From Methylobacterium hispanicum (GTDB lineage Bacteria; Pseudomonadota; Alphaproteobacteria; Rhizobiales; Beijerinckiaceae), in the NCBI RefSeq assembly GCF_022179285.1, contig NZ_BPQO01000007.1, positions 62,001 through 126,000 on the forward strand: 64,000 nucleotides of DNA, given 5' to 3'. Made by a program: the position numbers and the translations under genes. Below are positions 34,266 through 42,456 of the stretch, piece after piece. The notes beneath the pieces were generated by a model that did no database searches, was not told where the DNA came from, and saw only the letters and a list, made by a program, of their open reading frames with translations. How positions within the stretch are numbered: the stretch's first letter is position 1; each line of letters opens with the position of its first letter.

Positions 34266-35000
34266 ATGCAGGCTCAGACGTCCGGGAGGACGCGGTCGGT
34301 CGCGACGATTCCCGCGGACCCGGAGGCCGAATTGATGCCGGGGGTGCGGTGGGGGCGCCCGGAATGGGTGCCGAGTGCCGCGTTCTGGGCTTTCATGGTC
34401 GGTCGGGCCAGCGAGCCGGTCGACGGGTTCGTGGGGCGGGAGGTCAGCCTGGCCCACGAGATCGGCTTCTGTCTGCTCGGGGGCTACGGCATCACGGCCG
34501 AGGTCAACCACGCGGTCCATCGCGCGCTCGCCGCGGATGGGATCTTCGAGCCGGGCCGTCGTCCCGGGGCCGATGAGATCGAGGCCCTCCTGCGCAGGCC
34601 GGTCCGCATCGGCGAAAGGTCGGTGCGCTACCGCTTCCCGAAGCAGAGGGCGGGCAGGCTCGCCGACGCGCTGACGCTCATCGAGACCGATCCTCCGCCG
34701 TCGAGCGACGCCCTGGCCTTCCGACGCCACCTGATGCGCCTGCCCGGCGTCGGTCCGAAGACCGCCTCGTGGGTCACCCGGAACTGGCTGGGCTCGGACG
34801 AGGTCGCCATCCTCGACATTCACATCATCCGTGCAGGCCTCCTGATCGGCCTGTTCGAGCGGCCGATCCGCCTCCCGCGGGACTACGAGGCGCTCGAACG
34901 GCGCTTCCTGCAGTTCTGCGTGGCCCTGGACGCGAAGCCGTCGCTGGTCGATGCCGTCATGTGGCGGGCGATGCGCAACATCGGCCGGGGACCGGTTTGA
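34266..35000 (+). CDS. OGG-like HhH-GPD DNA glycosylase/lyase
   Basis: 244 residues from ATG 34266; ATG 34335 with GGAGG is an alternative (221 residues). The helix-hairpin-helix and catalytic region read RRHLMRLPGVGPKTASW then AILDIHIIRA. Lys165 (PGVGPK) and Asp184 (LDIH) occupy the positions of the Schiff-base Lys and catalytic Asp of OGG1, so it should excise a damaged or modified base and cut the strand. It is the first gene of a dense cluster with QueC-like, PfkB/deoxyribosyltransferase and FRG proteins. OGG-like proteins also occur as accessory genes in type IV CBASS (from memory), hence a defence role is more likely than house-cleaning repair. Confidence 0.85.
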   Translation: MQAQTSGRTRSVATIPADPEAELMPGVRWGRPEWVPSAAFWAFMVGRASEPVDGFVGREVSLAHEIGFCLLGGYGITAEVNHAVHRALAADGIFEPGRRPGADEIEALLRRPVRIGERSVRYRFPKQRAGRLADALTLIETDPPPSSDALAFRRHLMRLPGVGPKTASWVTRNWLGSDEVAILDIHIIRAGLLIGLFERPIRLPRDYEALERRFLQFCVALDAKPSLVDAVMWRAMRNIGRGPV

Positions 35001-35061
35001 CCGGCGACGGCGGAGGCCGATAAGAAATCAGGTCTCCTTCACCAGTGGCCGGGCAAGCGGG

Positions 35062-35463
35062 ATGTCGGGGGGCAGCAAGAAAAGTTCGGGCCGTCGCCTG
35101 GTCGCGCCGGCCGGTGCAGGGCCGGGCGCGCCGAGCTCGACCGCCGGATCGGAGGGCGGGAATGCGCCGACGGGCTCGCCCTGCGACCTCAGTTACGACG
35201 TCGAACTGACCGGGGTCCGGGCCGACGTCGTCGCCGTCGTGCGCATCGGCGACGTCCTGGACGTCGCGCTGCACAGGGCGGGTGCGTTCGAGACCGCCGT
35301 GTGCCGTACCCGCCCCGCCGGGCAGGTGGTCGGCACGCTGGCGAACGTCGAAGGCCTCGACGAACTTCTCGGTTGCCTGCGCACCCACCACCGCTACGCG
35401 GCGACCGTGACGCAGGTCGGCCGCCTCCTCTGTCGCGTCGCCATCGCACCGGTGCTGGGTTGA
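35062..35463 (+). CDS. Small HIRAN-like protein, copy 1
   Basis: 133 residues from ATG 35062. The first 45 are disordered (MSGGSKKSSGRRL). The rest is a beta-rich domain: CDLSYDVELTGVRADVV, RIGDVLDVALHRAG, GTLANVEGLDELLGCL. Strand order and the GD.L / vG.L pattern recall the HIRAN domain, which binds DNA ends in other proteins; this is an inference from pattern only. It is a clear paralogue of the protein at 37289-37642. Its TGA overlaps the TTG start of the next gene (TTGA), so it is translationally coupled to the PfkB/deoxyribosyltransferase fusion. Confidence 0.75.
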   Translation: MSGGSKKSSGRRLVAPAGAGPGAPSSTAGSEGGNAPTGSPCDLSYDVELTGVRADVVAVVRIGDVLDVALHRAGAFETAVCRTRPAGQVVGTLANVEGLDELLGCLRTHHRYAATVTQVGRLLCRVAIAPVLG

Positions 35464-36644
35464 TCGTCGCCGGAGGGTCCTACCTGGAGATCTGCGAGAT
35501 CCCGCGCTGGCGCCGGCTGTTCGGTTCGGGCGGCCGTGCCGCCGCGGCGGTCGGGCAGCTCTCGCCGGGCAGCAGCCTTCACACCTATGCCTTCGCAGGC
35601 TGGGCCCGCGACGTCGAGAGCTCGATGCACGCCTGCGGGGTGACGGCGACGGTAATGCCCATCGCCGAGGAGATCAGCTTCGGCTACTTCCATGCCCTGT
35701 CGCCGGCCACGCTGCGGCCCGGCGTGCCGACGCGACACCCGGCCCTCTCGGTCGACGGGCGGGTCGTGCTGCGTTTCGGCTTCGTGGAGGGCGACGCGGT
35801 CGTGTCCGCGGAGCGGGCGGTCCACGACCCGCAGGGCGACGACGTTGTCCCGTTCCGCGCCAACGGGTCCCGGGCCGAGGCCCTGGCCGTAGTCCTGAAC
35901 GAGGGGGAGGCGGAGGGGGCGACGGGCGAGGAGGGGCCGGCCGCAGGCGAGGCCGTTCTCGCCCTGCACGCGGCCGACGTGGTCGTGGTCAAGCGTGGCT
36001 GCTCGGGCGCGACCGTCCACCGGCCTGGTCGCGACCCCGTCGCGGTGCCCGCTTATCGATCCGCCCGCGTGTTCAAGATCGGCTCGGGCGACGTCTTCAG
36101 CGCCGCCTTCGCGCATCACTGGGGCGAGCGCGGCCTCGACGCCGCGGCGGCGGCCGACCTGGCGTCGCGCGCGGTCCACCATTTCGTCGACACGCGCTCG
36201 CTGCCGCTGCCCGCGGCCGCCGACCTCGCCGACCAGGCGCTCGCACCCGTGGGCGGGGAGCCCGGCCGCGTCTACCTCGCGGCCCCGTTCTTCCACATCG
36301 CCCAACGCTGGCTCGTCGAGGAGGCACGGGACCGGCTGCACGCCCTCGGCGCGTCTGTCTTCTCGCCGTTGCACGACGTGGGCACGGGGGGCGGCGCCGT
36401 CGCCCTCGCCACCGCCGACCTCGCGGGGCTCGACGGCTGCCAAGCCGTGCTCGCCCTGCTCGACGGGGCGGACCCGGGCTCGATCTTCGAGGTTGGACAT
36501 GCGCGGGCGCGCGGCATCCCAGTGGTCGTGCTGGCCGAACGCCTCGACGAGCATCACCTGACCATGCTGGCCGGCACCGGCTGCGAGGTCGTCGACGATT
36601 TCGCCTCCGCCCTCTATCGGGTCGTGTGGGCCTCGCTGCGATGA
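35460..36644 (+). CDS. PfkB-type kinase fused to nucleoside 2-deoxyribosyltransferase, copy 1
   Basis: 394 residues from TTG 35460, overlapping the previous stop; the paralogue at 37639 starts at the equivalent place. Residues 1-270 are PfkB/ribokinase-like: IVAGGSYLE at the N-terminus, VVVVKRGCSGATVH, and the catalytic FKIGSGDVFSAAF with Asp211. Residues 280-394 are a nucleoside 2-deoxyribosyltransferase fold: RVYLAAPFFHIAQRWL, ADLAGLDGCQAVLALLDG, then SIFEVGHARARGIPVV with the expected catalytic Glu (E344). Such a fusion could release or exchange a nucleobase and phosphorylate the sugar or nucleoside. The stop overlaps the start of the QueC-like gene (ATGA). Confidence 0.8.
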   Translation: MIVAGGSYLEICEIPRWRRLFGSGGRAAAAVGQLSPGSSLHTYAFAGWARDVESSMHACGVTATVMPIAEEISFGYFHALSPATLRPGVPTRHPALSVDGRVVLRFGFVEGDAVVSAERAVHDPQGDDVVPFRANGSRAEALAVVLNEGEAEGATGEEGPAAGEAVLALHAADVVVVKRGCSGATVHRPGRDPVAVPAYRSARVFKIGSGDVFSAAFAHHWGERGLDAAAAADLASRAVHHFVDTRSLPLPAAADLADQALAPVGGEPGRVYLAAPFFHIAQRWLVEEARDRLHALGASVFSPLHDVGTGGGAVALATADLAGLDGCQAVLALLDGADPGSIFEVGHARARGIPVVVLAERLDEHHLTMLAGTGCEVVDDFASALYRVVWASLR

Positions 36645-37285
36645 GGGTTCTGCTGTTTTCCGGCGGCCTCGATTCGACCGCCCTCGCTTGGTGGCAGAGG
36701 CCGGACGCCTGCCTGTTCGTCGATTACGGCCAGCGGCCGGCGGCGGGCGAAAGGGCGGCTGCGACGTCCATCGCGGCCGAGTTCGGGCTGCGGCTCGAAA
36801 CGCTTCAGGTCGACCTGTCCGGGCTTGGCCTCGGGCCCCTGGCCGGCGGGGAGCCCGCCGCGCTCGCGCGTGCCCCCGAATGGTGGCCCTACCGCAACCA
36901 GATCCTGGTCACCCTCGCAGGCATGCGCTTCGTCGCGGAAGGCCTGTCGGAGATCCTCATCGGAACGGTGGCGACCGATGTCCACGCCGACGGACGCGCC
37001 CCATTCCTGCGGACGCTCGACCGACTGATGCGGCTCCAGGAGGGTGGGGTGCGCGTCGTGGCGCCCGCACGGCACCTGAGCGGGCCGGCCCTTCTCGCGG
37101 CGTCCGGCCTTCCCGCCTCGGCGCTCGGTGCGACATTCTCCTGTCACGTCATGGAATATGCCTGCGGGCAGTGCCGCGGATGCGAGAAGCATCGCGAGAC
37201 CTTGCGGTCGTTCGGCCTGCGGTCCGACGTGAAGGCATCCCGCGCGGCCCCGGACCGACCGGACGCGGCGCGGGCGGAGGGTTGA
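36641..37285 (+). CDS. QueC-like PP-loop enzyme
   Basis: 214 residues from ATG 36641, coupled to the previous gene by ATGA. The ATP-pyrophosphatase loop is SGGLDST (residues 7-13), and YRNQILVTLAG and GTVATDVHADGRAPFLRTL follow the QueC pattern. Zinc ligands C168, C175, C178 and C181 (SCHVMEYACGQCRGC) are intact. QueC makes 7-cyano-7-deazaguanine from carboxydeazaguanine via an adenylated intermediate. Defence-linked QueC-like proteins occur in the Qat system and type IV CBASS. No queD or queE gene is near, so a role in queuosine synthesis here is unlikely. Confidence 0.85.
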   Translation: MRVLLFSGGLDSTALAWWQRPDACLFVDYGQRPAAGERAAATSIAAEFGLRLETLQVDLSGLGLGPLAGGEPAALARAPEWWPYRNQILVTLAGMRFVAEGLSEILIGTVATDVHADGRAPFLRTLDRLMRLQEGGVRVVAPARHLSGPALLAASGLPASALGATFSCHVMEYACGQCRGCEKHRETLRSFGLRSDVKASRAAPDRPDAARAEG

Positions 37286-37288
37286 CGA

Positions 37289-37642
37289 ATGGGCGGAGGG
37301 CTCCCACCCAAACGCCGCCGCATGCCGTACGGCATGGGACAGGTCCGGACAGGGTCCGACGAGTGCGACCTGACCTTCACGGTCGACCTGATCGGTGTCC
37401 GCCGCGACGCCACGCGCGGCCTGCAGGCCGGAGACGTGTTGGAGGTGGACCTCGTGGCCGGCGCGGGCGCCAGCACCGCAGTCTGCCGCACCGCCGACGG
37501 GGCGACCGTCGGCGCCCTCGCCGCGTTCCGCGGCCTCGTGAGCCTGCTCGGCTGCCTCGACCAGGGGGTGCGGTTCGAGGCCCTCATCGAGGATGTCGGC
37601 GCGACGCGCTGCACCGTTACGGTCACGAGGGCCGAGGCGTGA
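37289..37642 (+). CDS. Small HIRAN-like protein, copy 2
   Basis: 117 residues, starting 3 bp after the QueC-like stop. Paralogue of the protein at 35062-35463: CDLTFTVDLIGVRRDA, QAGDVLEVDLVAG, STAVCRTADGATVGAL and LLGCLDQGVRFEALIEDVG align along the whole beta-rich domain. The N-terminus is MGGGLPPKRRRMPYGM, that is, glycines directly after Met and then basic residues. TGA overlaps the GTG of the next gene (GTGA), so it is coupled to the second PfkB/deoxyribosyltransferase fusion just as copy 1 is to the first. Confidence 0.75.
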   Translation: MGGGLPPKRRRMPYGMGQVRTGSDECDLTFTVDLIGVRRDATRGLQAGDVLEVDLVAGAGASTAVCRTADGATVGALAAFRGLVSLLGCLDQGVRFEALIEDVGATRCTVTVTRAEA

Positions 37643-38826
37643 ACGTCGTCGGCGGCACATATTTCGAGAGCTGCGCGTTCCCCGCCTGGGCCGGCCTGTT
37701 CGGTTCGGGCGCGCGCGCCGCCATGGCGGTGAGCGCGCTGTCCCCGGGCACCCGCCTGAGCACGTATGCTTACGCCGAGTCGGCCGGCGACCTCCGGGCG
37801 ACCATGGCCGCCTTCGAGGTCGAGACGGACATCGTCGCCATCGGGGAGCGGCTCGAATTCGAGTATTGGCATCCCCTTCGCAAGAGCTGGGTTCCCGAGG
37901 CCGGCCGGCGCTACGCCGACCTGGCCGTCACCGGCGACGTCGTGCTCGGGTTCGGCATGCTGGAGGGCACGGCCCGGCTCACGGCCGGCCGGGCGGTCTA
38001 CGACCCGCGCTCCGCCGACCCCGCGTCCTCCTTCGTGCGTTCCGGCTCGCGGGCGACGGAGCAACTCGCCTACGTGGTGCAGGATGCCGACTTGGTCCGG
38101 CTCGGGCCGCTCCCGGACCCGCGCGACGCCGCGACCGGCGTCATGGCCCGCGAGGGCGCCACGCTCGTCGTGTCGCGCCACGCATTCGGCGGTGCCACGG
38201 TGTACCGGGGCGACGCCCCCGGCATCCCGGTGCCGGCGTACGCCGCCCGCCGCTGGTTCAGGATCGGGGCCGGCGACGTCTTCTGCGCGGCCTTCGCGCA
38301 TTATTGGGGCGAGCGTGGCTTCGACGCCGTGGGGGCGGCCGACCTCGCGTCCCGCTGCGTGGCGTGGTTCAACGACGGGGCTCGGTTGCCGCTGCCTCCG
38401 CCGGACGAGCTCGAAGGGATGGAGGCGGTGCCCGGGCGCCCCGCGTCGGGTTGCCGGGTCTACCTGTCCGGACCGCGCCGGACCATGGCCCAAAGATGGC
38501 TCTTCGACGAGGCGGCCGCTTACCTCGACGCGCTCGGGTTCAGGACGGAGACGGCGTTTGCGGACGACGGCCCCCGCTCACCCACGCGAGCGAATTGGCC
38601 GCCCCGGCCTCGCGTGCCCCATTCAGCCCTCCTAGCCCTGGGCGACGTCGCCGACCTCGGGACGAACCTTCACGTCGGCTACGCGCAAGCCAACGGCATG
38701 CCGGTGGTGCTGCTCGCCGAGACGGCCTCCGGCGGGGATTTGACGATGTTCTCGGGAAGCGGCTGCGAGGTGACGCACGATCTCGCCACGGCGCTCTACC
38801 GGACGTGTGTGGCATGCCTGCGGTGA
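37639..38826 (+). CDS. PfkB-type kinase fused to degenerate deoxyribosyltransferase, copy 2
   Basis: 395 residues from GTG 37639. It aligns end to end with copy 1: NVVGGTYFES at the N-terminus, LVVSRHAFGGATVYRG, and the kinase motif FRIGAGDVFCAAFAHYWGER with Asp213. The C-terminal deoxyribosyltransferase-like domain is kept (RVYLSGPRRTMAQRWLFDEA), but the catalytic Glu is replaced by His (TNLHVGYA, H345) and the dGCdA region is eroded. So this copy probably keeps kinase activity while its second domain is a binding or regulatory module. A heteromer with copy 1 is plausible. Confidence 0.8.
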   Translation: MNVVGGTYFESCAFPAWAGLFGSGARAAMAVSALSPGTRLSTYAYAESAGDLRATMAAFEVETDIVAIGERLEFEYWHPLRKSWVPEAGRRYADLAVTGDVVLGFGMLEGTARLTAGRAVYDPRSADPASSFVRSGSRATEQLAYVVQDADLVRLGPLPDPRDAATGVMAREGATLVVSRHAFGGATVYRGDAPGIPVPAYAARRWFRIGAGDVFCAAFAHYWGERGFDAVGAADLASRCVAWFNDGARLPLPPPDELEGMEAVPGRPASGCRVYLSGPRRTMAQRWLFDEAAAYLDALGFRTETAFADDGPRSPTRANWPPRPRVPHSALLALGDVADLGTNLHVGYAQANGMPVVLLAETASGGDLTMFSGSGCEVTHDLATALYRTCVACLR

Positions 38827-38848
38827 TCGGCGGCCGGGAGGGCACCCG

Positions 38849-39628
38849 TTGAGGCCGCCACGGTTTCCACCCGCTCCGGCGCGCCTGCGGGCGCCTGATC
38901 GCACGCCGTCCCCGTCCGGACCATCGGGGTCCGGCGATGGAGAGGGCGGGCCGGCGCAGGAGCGCTGGCAGGCGTTCCACGCCTTCCTGGCGGCACGCAT
39001 GAACTCACGATGGGTGTTCCGCGGCTGCGCGTCGAAGGCCTTCGAGTGCAAGCCCAGCGCCGGCCGGGGCGCCGAGTTCGACCCGCGCCACGAACGGCAA
39101 CTGTTCCAGGATTTCAAGCGCGAGGCCAGGCTGCACGTCGCGATGCCCGGGGCGACGGATTGGGACTGGCTGGCGCTGGGTCAGCATTACGGTCTCCCGA
39201 CCCGCTTGCTCGACTGGACGACCAATCCGCTCATCGCCTGCTTCTTCGCCGTTGCCAGCCAGCCCGCGAACGAGGACGCCATCGTGTACGCGCATCCGCT
39301 CGGCGGCAGTTCCATGATCGACCCCGAGCGGGGTCCCGGCCCCTTCGAGATCGCCGAGGTCGGCTTCCTGCTGCCCTCCGCCCTGGCGCCCCGCATCGCG
39401 AGCCAGAAGGGCCTGTTCTCGGCCCACCCCGATCCGGCCTCGGCGTGGACGCCGCCCGGCATGGCGGAGAACAGCTTCGAGATCCCGCGGGACACCCGCG
39501 CGGTCTTCCAGCGCAACCTGTTCCAGCTCGGCGTGGATGCGGCCCACATCTGGGCCAGCCTCGAAGGCGTCTGCCTCTCGCTGACGTGGCAGTACCGCCT
39601 CCGAATCGGGCTCGGCGCGGCCTTGTAG
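38849..39628 (+). CDS. FRG-domain protein
   Basis: 259 residues from TTG 38849 (GGGAGG 7 nt upstream), 22 bp after the previous stop. After a Pro/Arg-rich start, the FRG domain is unmistakable: RWVFRGCASKAFECKPS, then WLALGQHYGLPTRLLDWTTN and PLIACFFAVASQ. FRG domains occur in phage-defence and toxin contexts; their activity is not settled. It closes the cluster and may be its effector. The next feature is the tRNA-Ala gene at 39922. Confidence 0.88.
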   Translation: MRPPRFPPAPARLRAPDRTPSPSGPSGSGDGEGGPAQERWQAFHAFLAARMNSRWVFRGCASKAFECKPSAGRGAEFDPRHERQLFQDFKREARLHVAMPGATDWDWLALGQHYGLPTRLLDWTTNPLIACFFAVASQPANEDAIVYAHPLGGSSMIDPERGPGPFEIAEVGFLLPSALAPRIASQKGLFSAHPDPASAWTPPGMAENSFEIPRDTRAVFQRNLFQLGVDAAHIWASLEGVCLSLTWQYRLRIGLGAAL

Positions 39629-39921
39629 CCCCCGCCGCTCGGAATCCCTGGATCATCCGGTCCGGACGACGGCGGTCCCGCCAAGCCGGTGCAGGCTTCG
39701 ATATTCACCGGCCGGCGCGCCCTCTACCAACGCGCACGGCGTGGGTCAGGCACAGCAAGGGTTGCCCCGTAGCTGCGCGGGGGTGGTGTGGATATCCTGT
39801 CGAAAACCGGACCACGCCTGGGATTTAGCGAAACGGAAGCGTGGGAGGAATTGGGATTTATCCGGGAGCTGCCACTCCCCAAGTCCTTGATGCCACACAC
39901 CAATTTTCAAGCGAAAGTCGG
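39629..39921. other. Gap between the accessory cluster and tRNA-Ala
   Basis: 293 bp. I see no gene and no integrase remnant. Bases 39700-39900 could hold an attachment-site arm, but no second copy of the tRNA 3' end is visible in this window. Confidence 0.4.
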
Positions 39922-39997
<76 letters not shown>

Positions 39998-40120
39998 GTC
40001 CGGGACGCCGGCCTTGTAGGCTTGGGCGGCTCAGCCTGTCAATTCCCGATTTTGAACCTTTCGACGCGCCGCCTGTGCGGGCCACCGGCGGCGCCCAGAT
40101 CCGAGGATACGACGCCGCGC

Positions 40121-40411
40121 ATGTATGCCCTGCTCTGGCTCATCAACACGGTCATCAACCTCTTCATCTACGTCCTCATCGCGAGTGCCGTGCTGAGCTG
40201 GCTCGTGGCCTTCAACGTGGTGAACGTGCGCAACCCCATCGTCGCCCAGATCGGCGAGGTGCTCTATCGCCTCACCGAGCCGGTGCTGCGCCCGATCCGC
40301 AACCTGCTGCCGAACCTCGGCGGCGTGGACATCTCGCCCGTCATCCTGATCCTGCTGCTGCTCTTCGTGCAGCGCCTGATCACCGTCGATCTCGTGCGCT
40401 TCCTGGTCTGA
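40121..40411 (+). CDS. yggT: YggT-family membrane protein
   Basis: 96 residues from ATG 40121. Two membrane segments of the YggT family flank a conserved amphipathic region: LLWLINTVINLFIYVLIA, then NPIVAQIGEVLYRLTEPVLR and PIRNLLPNLGGVDISPVIL. YggT proteins are small inner-membrane proteins linked to cell envelope or division functions; the mechanism is not established. It marks the start of core genes right of tRNA-Ala. Confidence 0.92.
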   Translation: MYALLWLINTVINLFIYVLIASAVLSWLVAFNVVNVRNPIVAQIGEVLYRLTEPVLRPIRNLLPNLGGVDISPVILILLLLFVQRLITVDLVRFLV

Positions 40412-40460
40412 GCCGGCGGCGCCCGCCGTCCAACGAACAACAATGGCCAAGGAAACGCCC

Positions 40461-41516
40461 ATGAAGACCAATCCCGGCCGCTTCTTCGAGGATTACCGCC
40501 TCGGCGAGACCATCCGGCACGCCACGCCGCGGACCGTGACCGCGGGCGACGTGGCGCTCTACACCGCCCTTTACGGGCCGCGCTTCGCCGTGCAGTCCTC
40601 GGACGCCTTCGCGCAAGGCCTCGGCTATCCGCGGAGCCCGCTCGACGACCTGCTCACCTTCCACGTGGTCTTCGGCAAGACCGTGCCGGACATCTCGCTG
40701 AACGCGGTGGCCAACCTCGGCTACGCCGAGGGCGGTTTCCGCCGGCCGGTCTATCCGGGCGAGACGCTCTCCACCGTCTCCGAGGTGATCGGCCTCAAGG
40801 AGAGCTCGAACCGCCAGACGGGCGTGGTCTACGTGCGCTCGGTCGGTTCGGATGCCGCCGGCGAGACGGTGCTGAGCTATTGCCGCTGGGTGCTCGTGCG
40901 CAAGCGCGACCCGGAGGCGCGGATCGCCGAGGAGCACGTGCCGAGCCTCGCCAAGGTGGTCGATCCGCAGGATCTCGCGGGCGCCCTGCCCCGCCTGGAC
41001 GTGGCCGCCTACGACCTCGACCTCGCGGGCAGCCCGCACCGCTTCGGCGACTATGCCCGGGGCGAGCGCATCGACCATGTCGACGGCATGACCGTCGAGG
41101 AGGCCGAGCACCAGATCGCCACGCGCCTGTTCCAGAACACCGCCAAGGTGCATTTCGACAACCACGCGGCGAAGGACACCCGCTTCGGGAAGCGGCTGAT
41201 CTACGGCGGCCACGTCATCTCGCTCGCCCGCGCGCTCAGCTTCAACGGGCTCGCCAACGCCTTCGCGCTCGCCGGCATCAACGCGGGCCGGCACGTGGCG
41301 CCGCTGTTCTCGGGCGACACCGTCTACGCCTGGAGCGAGGTCCTCGACACCGCCGACGTCGGCCGCGATGACGTCGGCCTGCTGCGCCTGCGCACGGTGG
41401 CGACGAAGAACCAGCCCTGCGGCGCCTACCCGGACCGCCAGGGCGAGGGCCAAGGGGACGCCTATGACCCGGCCGTCATCCTCGACCTCGATTACTGGGC
41501 CTTCATGCCGAAGTAG
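40461..41516 (+). CDS. meaC: Mesaconyl-CoA hydratase (MaoC family)
   Basis: 351 residues from ATG 40461 (AAGGA upstream; ATG 40443 lies in frame). It is a double-hotdog MaoC protein of the length typical of mesaconyl-CoA hydratase: RFFEDYRLGETIRHATPRTV at the N-terminus, a first hotdog with LTFHVVFGKTVPDISLNAV and a second with TRFGKRLIYGGHVISLARAL. The enzyme hydrates mesaconyl-CoA to beta-methylmalyl-CoA in the ethylmalonyl-CoA pathway, which Methylobacterium uses to regenerate glyoxylate during C1 and C2 growth. The gene symbol follows M. extorquens usage from memory. Confidence 0.85.
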   Translation: MKTNPGRFFEDYRLGETIRHATPRTVTAGDVALYTALYGPRFAVQSSDAFAQGLGYPRSPLDDLLTFHVVFGKTVPDISLNAVANLGYAEGGFRRPVYPGETLSTVSEVIGLKESSNRQTGVVYVRSVGSDAAGETVLSYCRWVLVRKRDPEARIAEEHVPSLAKVVDPQDLAGALPRLDVAAYDLDLAGSPHRFGDYARGERIDHVDGMTVEEAEHQIATRLFQNTAKVHFDNHAAKDTRFGKRLIYGGHVISLARALSFNGLANAFALAGINAGRHVAPLFSGDTVYAWSEVLDTADVGRDDVGLLRLRTVATKNQPCGAYPDRQGEGQGDAYDPAVILDLDYWAFMPK

Positions 41517-41530
41517 CGATCCGAGGGATC

Positions 41531-41553
41531 CCCAAGGGCCTCAGGCCCTTGGG
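41531..41553. repeat. Palindromic repeat between convergent genes
   Basis: CCCAAGGGCC-TCA-GGCCCTTGGG is a perfect 10-bp stem. The same palindrome with its GGGATC and GGCGGGG flanks occurs inverted at 59091-59113. It lies between the convergent meaC and L,D-transpeptidase genes and may also terminate transcription. Confidence 0.75.
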
Positions 41554-41585
41554 AGGCGGGGCAGAGCCCCGGATGGCCTGGCGCC

Positions 41586-42149
41586 TCAGTCGCGCACCAC
41601 CACCTTCGTGCCGACGCGGACCCGGTCGTAGAGATCGACCACGTCCTTGTTGGTCATGCGGATGCAGCCCGAGGAGACGGCCGCCCCCATGGTCTCGGGC
41701 TCGTTCGAGCCGTGGATGCGGTAGAGCGAGGAGCCGAGATAGAGCGCGCGCGCGCCAAGCGGGTTGTCCTGGCCGCCGGCCATGTAGCGCGGCAGGTCCG
41801 GCCGGCGGGCCAGCATCTGGGCCGGCGGGCGCCAGGCCGGCCACTCCTTCTTCATCGTGACGGTCTTCACGCCCGACCACGAGAAGCCCTGGCGGCCGAC
41901 GCCGACGCCGTAGCGGACCGCCGCGCCGTTGCCGAGCACGTAGTAGAGCCGGCGCTGGCGGGTCGAGACCACGATCGTGCCCGGCTTCTCCTTGCCCGCA
42001 TACGCCACGGTCTCGCGCGGGATCGCCTGCGTCCTGAAGATGTTCATGAAGTCGGCCAGCGGGCCGCTGTCGAACGGGCCGGCCGAGGCCGGCCCCGGGG
42101 CCAGCGCGAGCCCGGCCCCGAGGGCCAGCACGGCGATGCGCATCTTCAT
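41586..42149 (-). CDS. L,D-transpeptidase (YkuD domain)
   Basis: 187 residues from ATG 42149 (AGGAGACC upstream). A signal peptide (MKMRIAVLALGAGLALAPG, cut near ASAGP) precedes a YkuD catalytic domain with the motif IHGSN and, further on, SSGCIRMTN carrying the catalytic Cys. In the periplasm such enzymes cross-link peptidoglycan or attach proteins to it. It is convergent with meaC. Confidence 0.93.
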   Translation of the reverse strand: MKMRIAVLALGAGLALAPGPASAGPFDSGPLADFMNIFRTQAIPRETVAYAGKEKPGTIVVSTRQRRLYYVLGNGAAVRYGVGVGRQGFSWSGVKTVTMKKEWPAWRPPAQMLARRPDLPRYMAGGQDNPLGARALYLGSSLYRIHGSNEPETMGAAVSSGCIRMTNKDVVDLYDRVRVGTKVVVRD

Positions 42150-42456
42150 GCAGGGTCTCCTGTGTACAAGCTGTGCAAAAGGGTGCGCGGAGAAGCCCAG
42201 CTGTTTGCGGCAGCTTCTGGCCCGTCGGTCCGGACCGGGGGCGGGCGTCGATGCCTGTGTGTTCCGCGCAACACCTGCCCGACGCGACCGCCCGGGACCG
42301 GGCCGCCGCGCGCGGACGGCGGGAAGCGCCTGAGCCGGCGGGGAAATCGCGGCCGCGGTCCGCGCGCGGCCCGGTTCCGTCGTCCCCCTCACTGGAATCA
42401 TGCCAGGATGTCGCAGGCGATTGCGCCGGACCGCCCCGATCCCTTAGTTTCCGCCC

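Noticed and set aside
34951..35061. N-terminal extension of the first HIRAN-like protein upstream of ATG 35062
   Set aside because: It overlaps the end of the glycosylase gene, is Arg-rich and not shared with the paralogue at 37289.
32776..39628. Classifying the cluster directly as type IV CBASS or as Qat
   Set aside because: Only QueC-like and OGG-like genes are shared. I see no CD-NTase, TGT-like enzyme, QatA ATPase or TatD nuclease.
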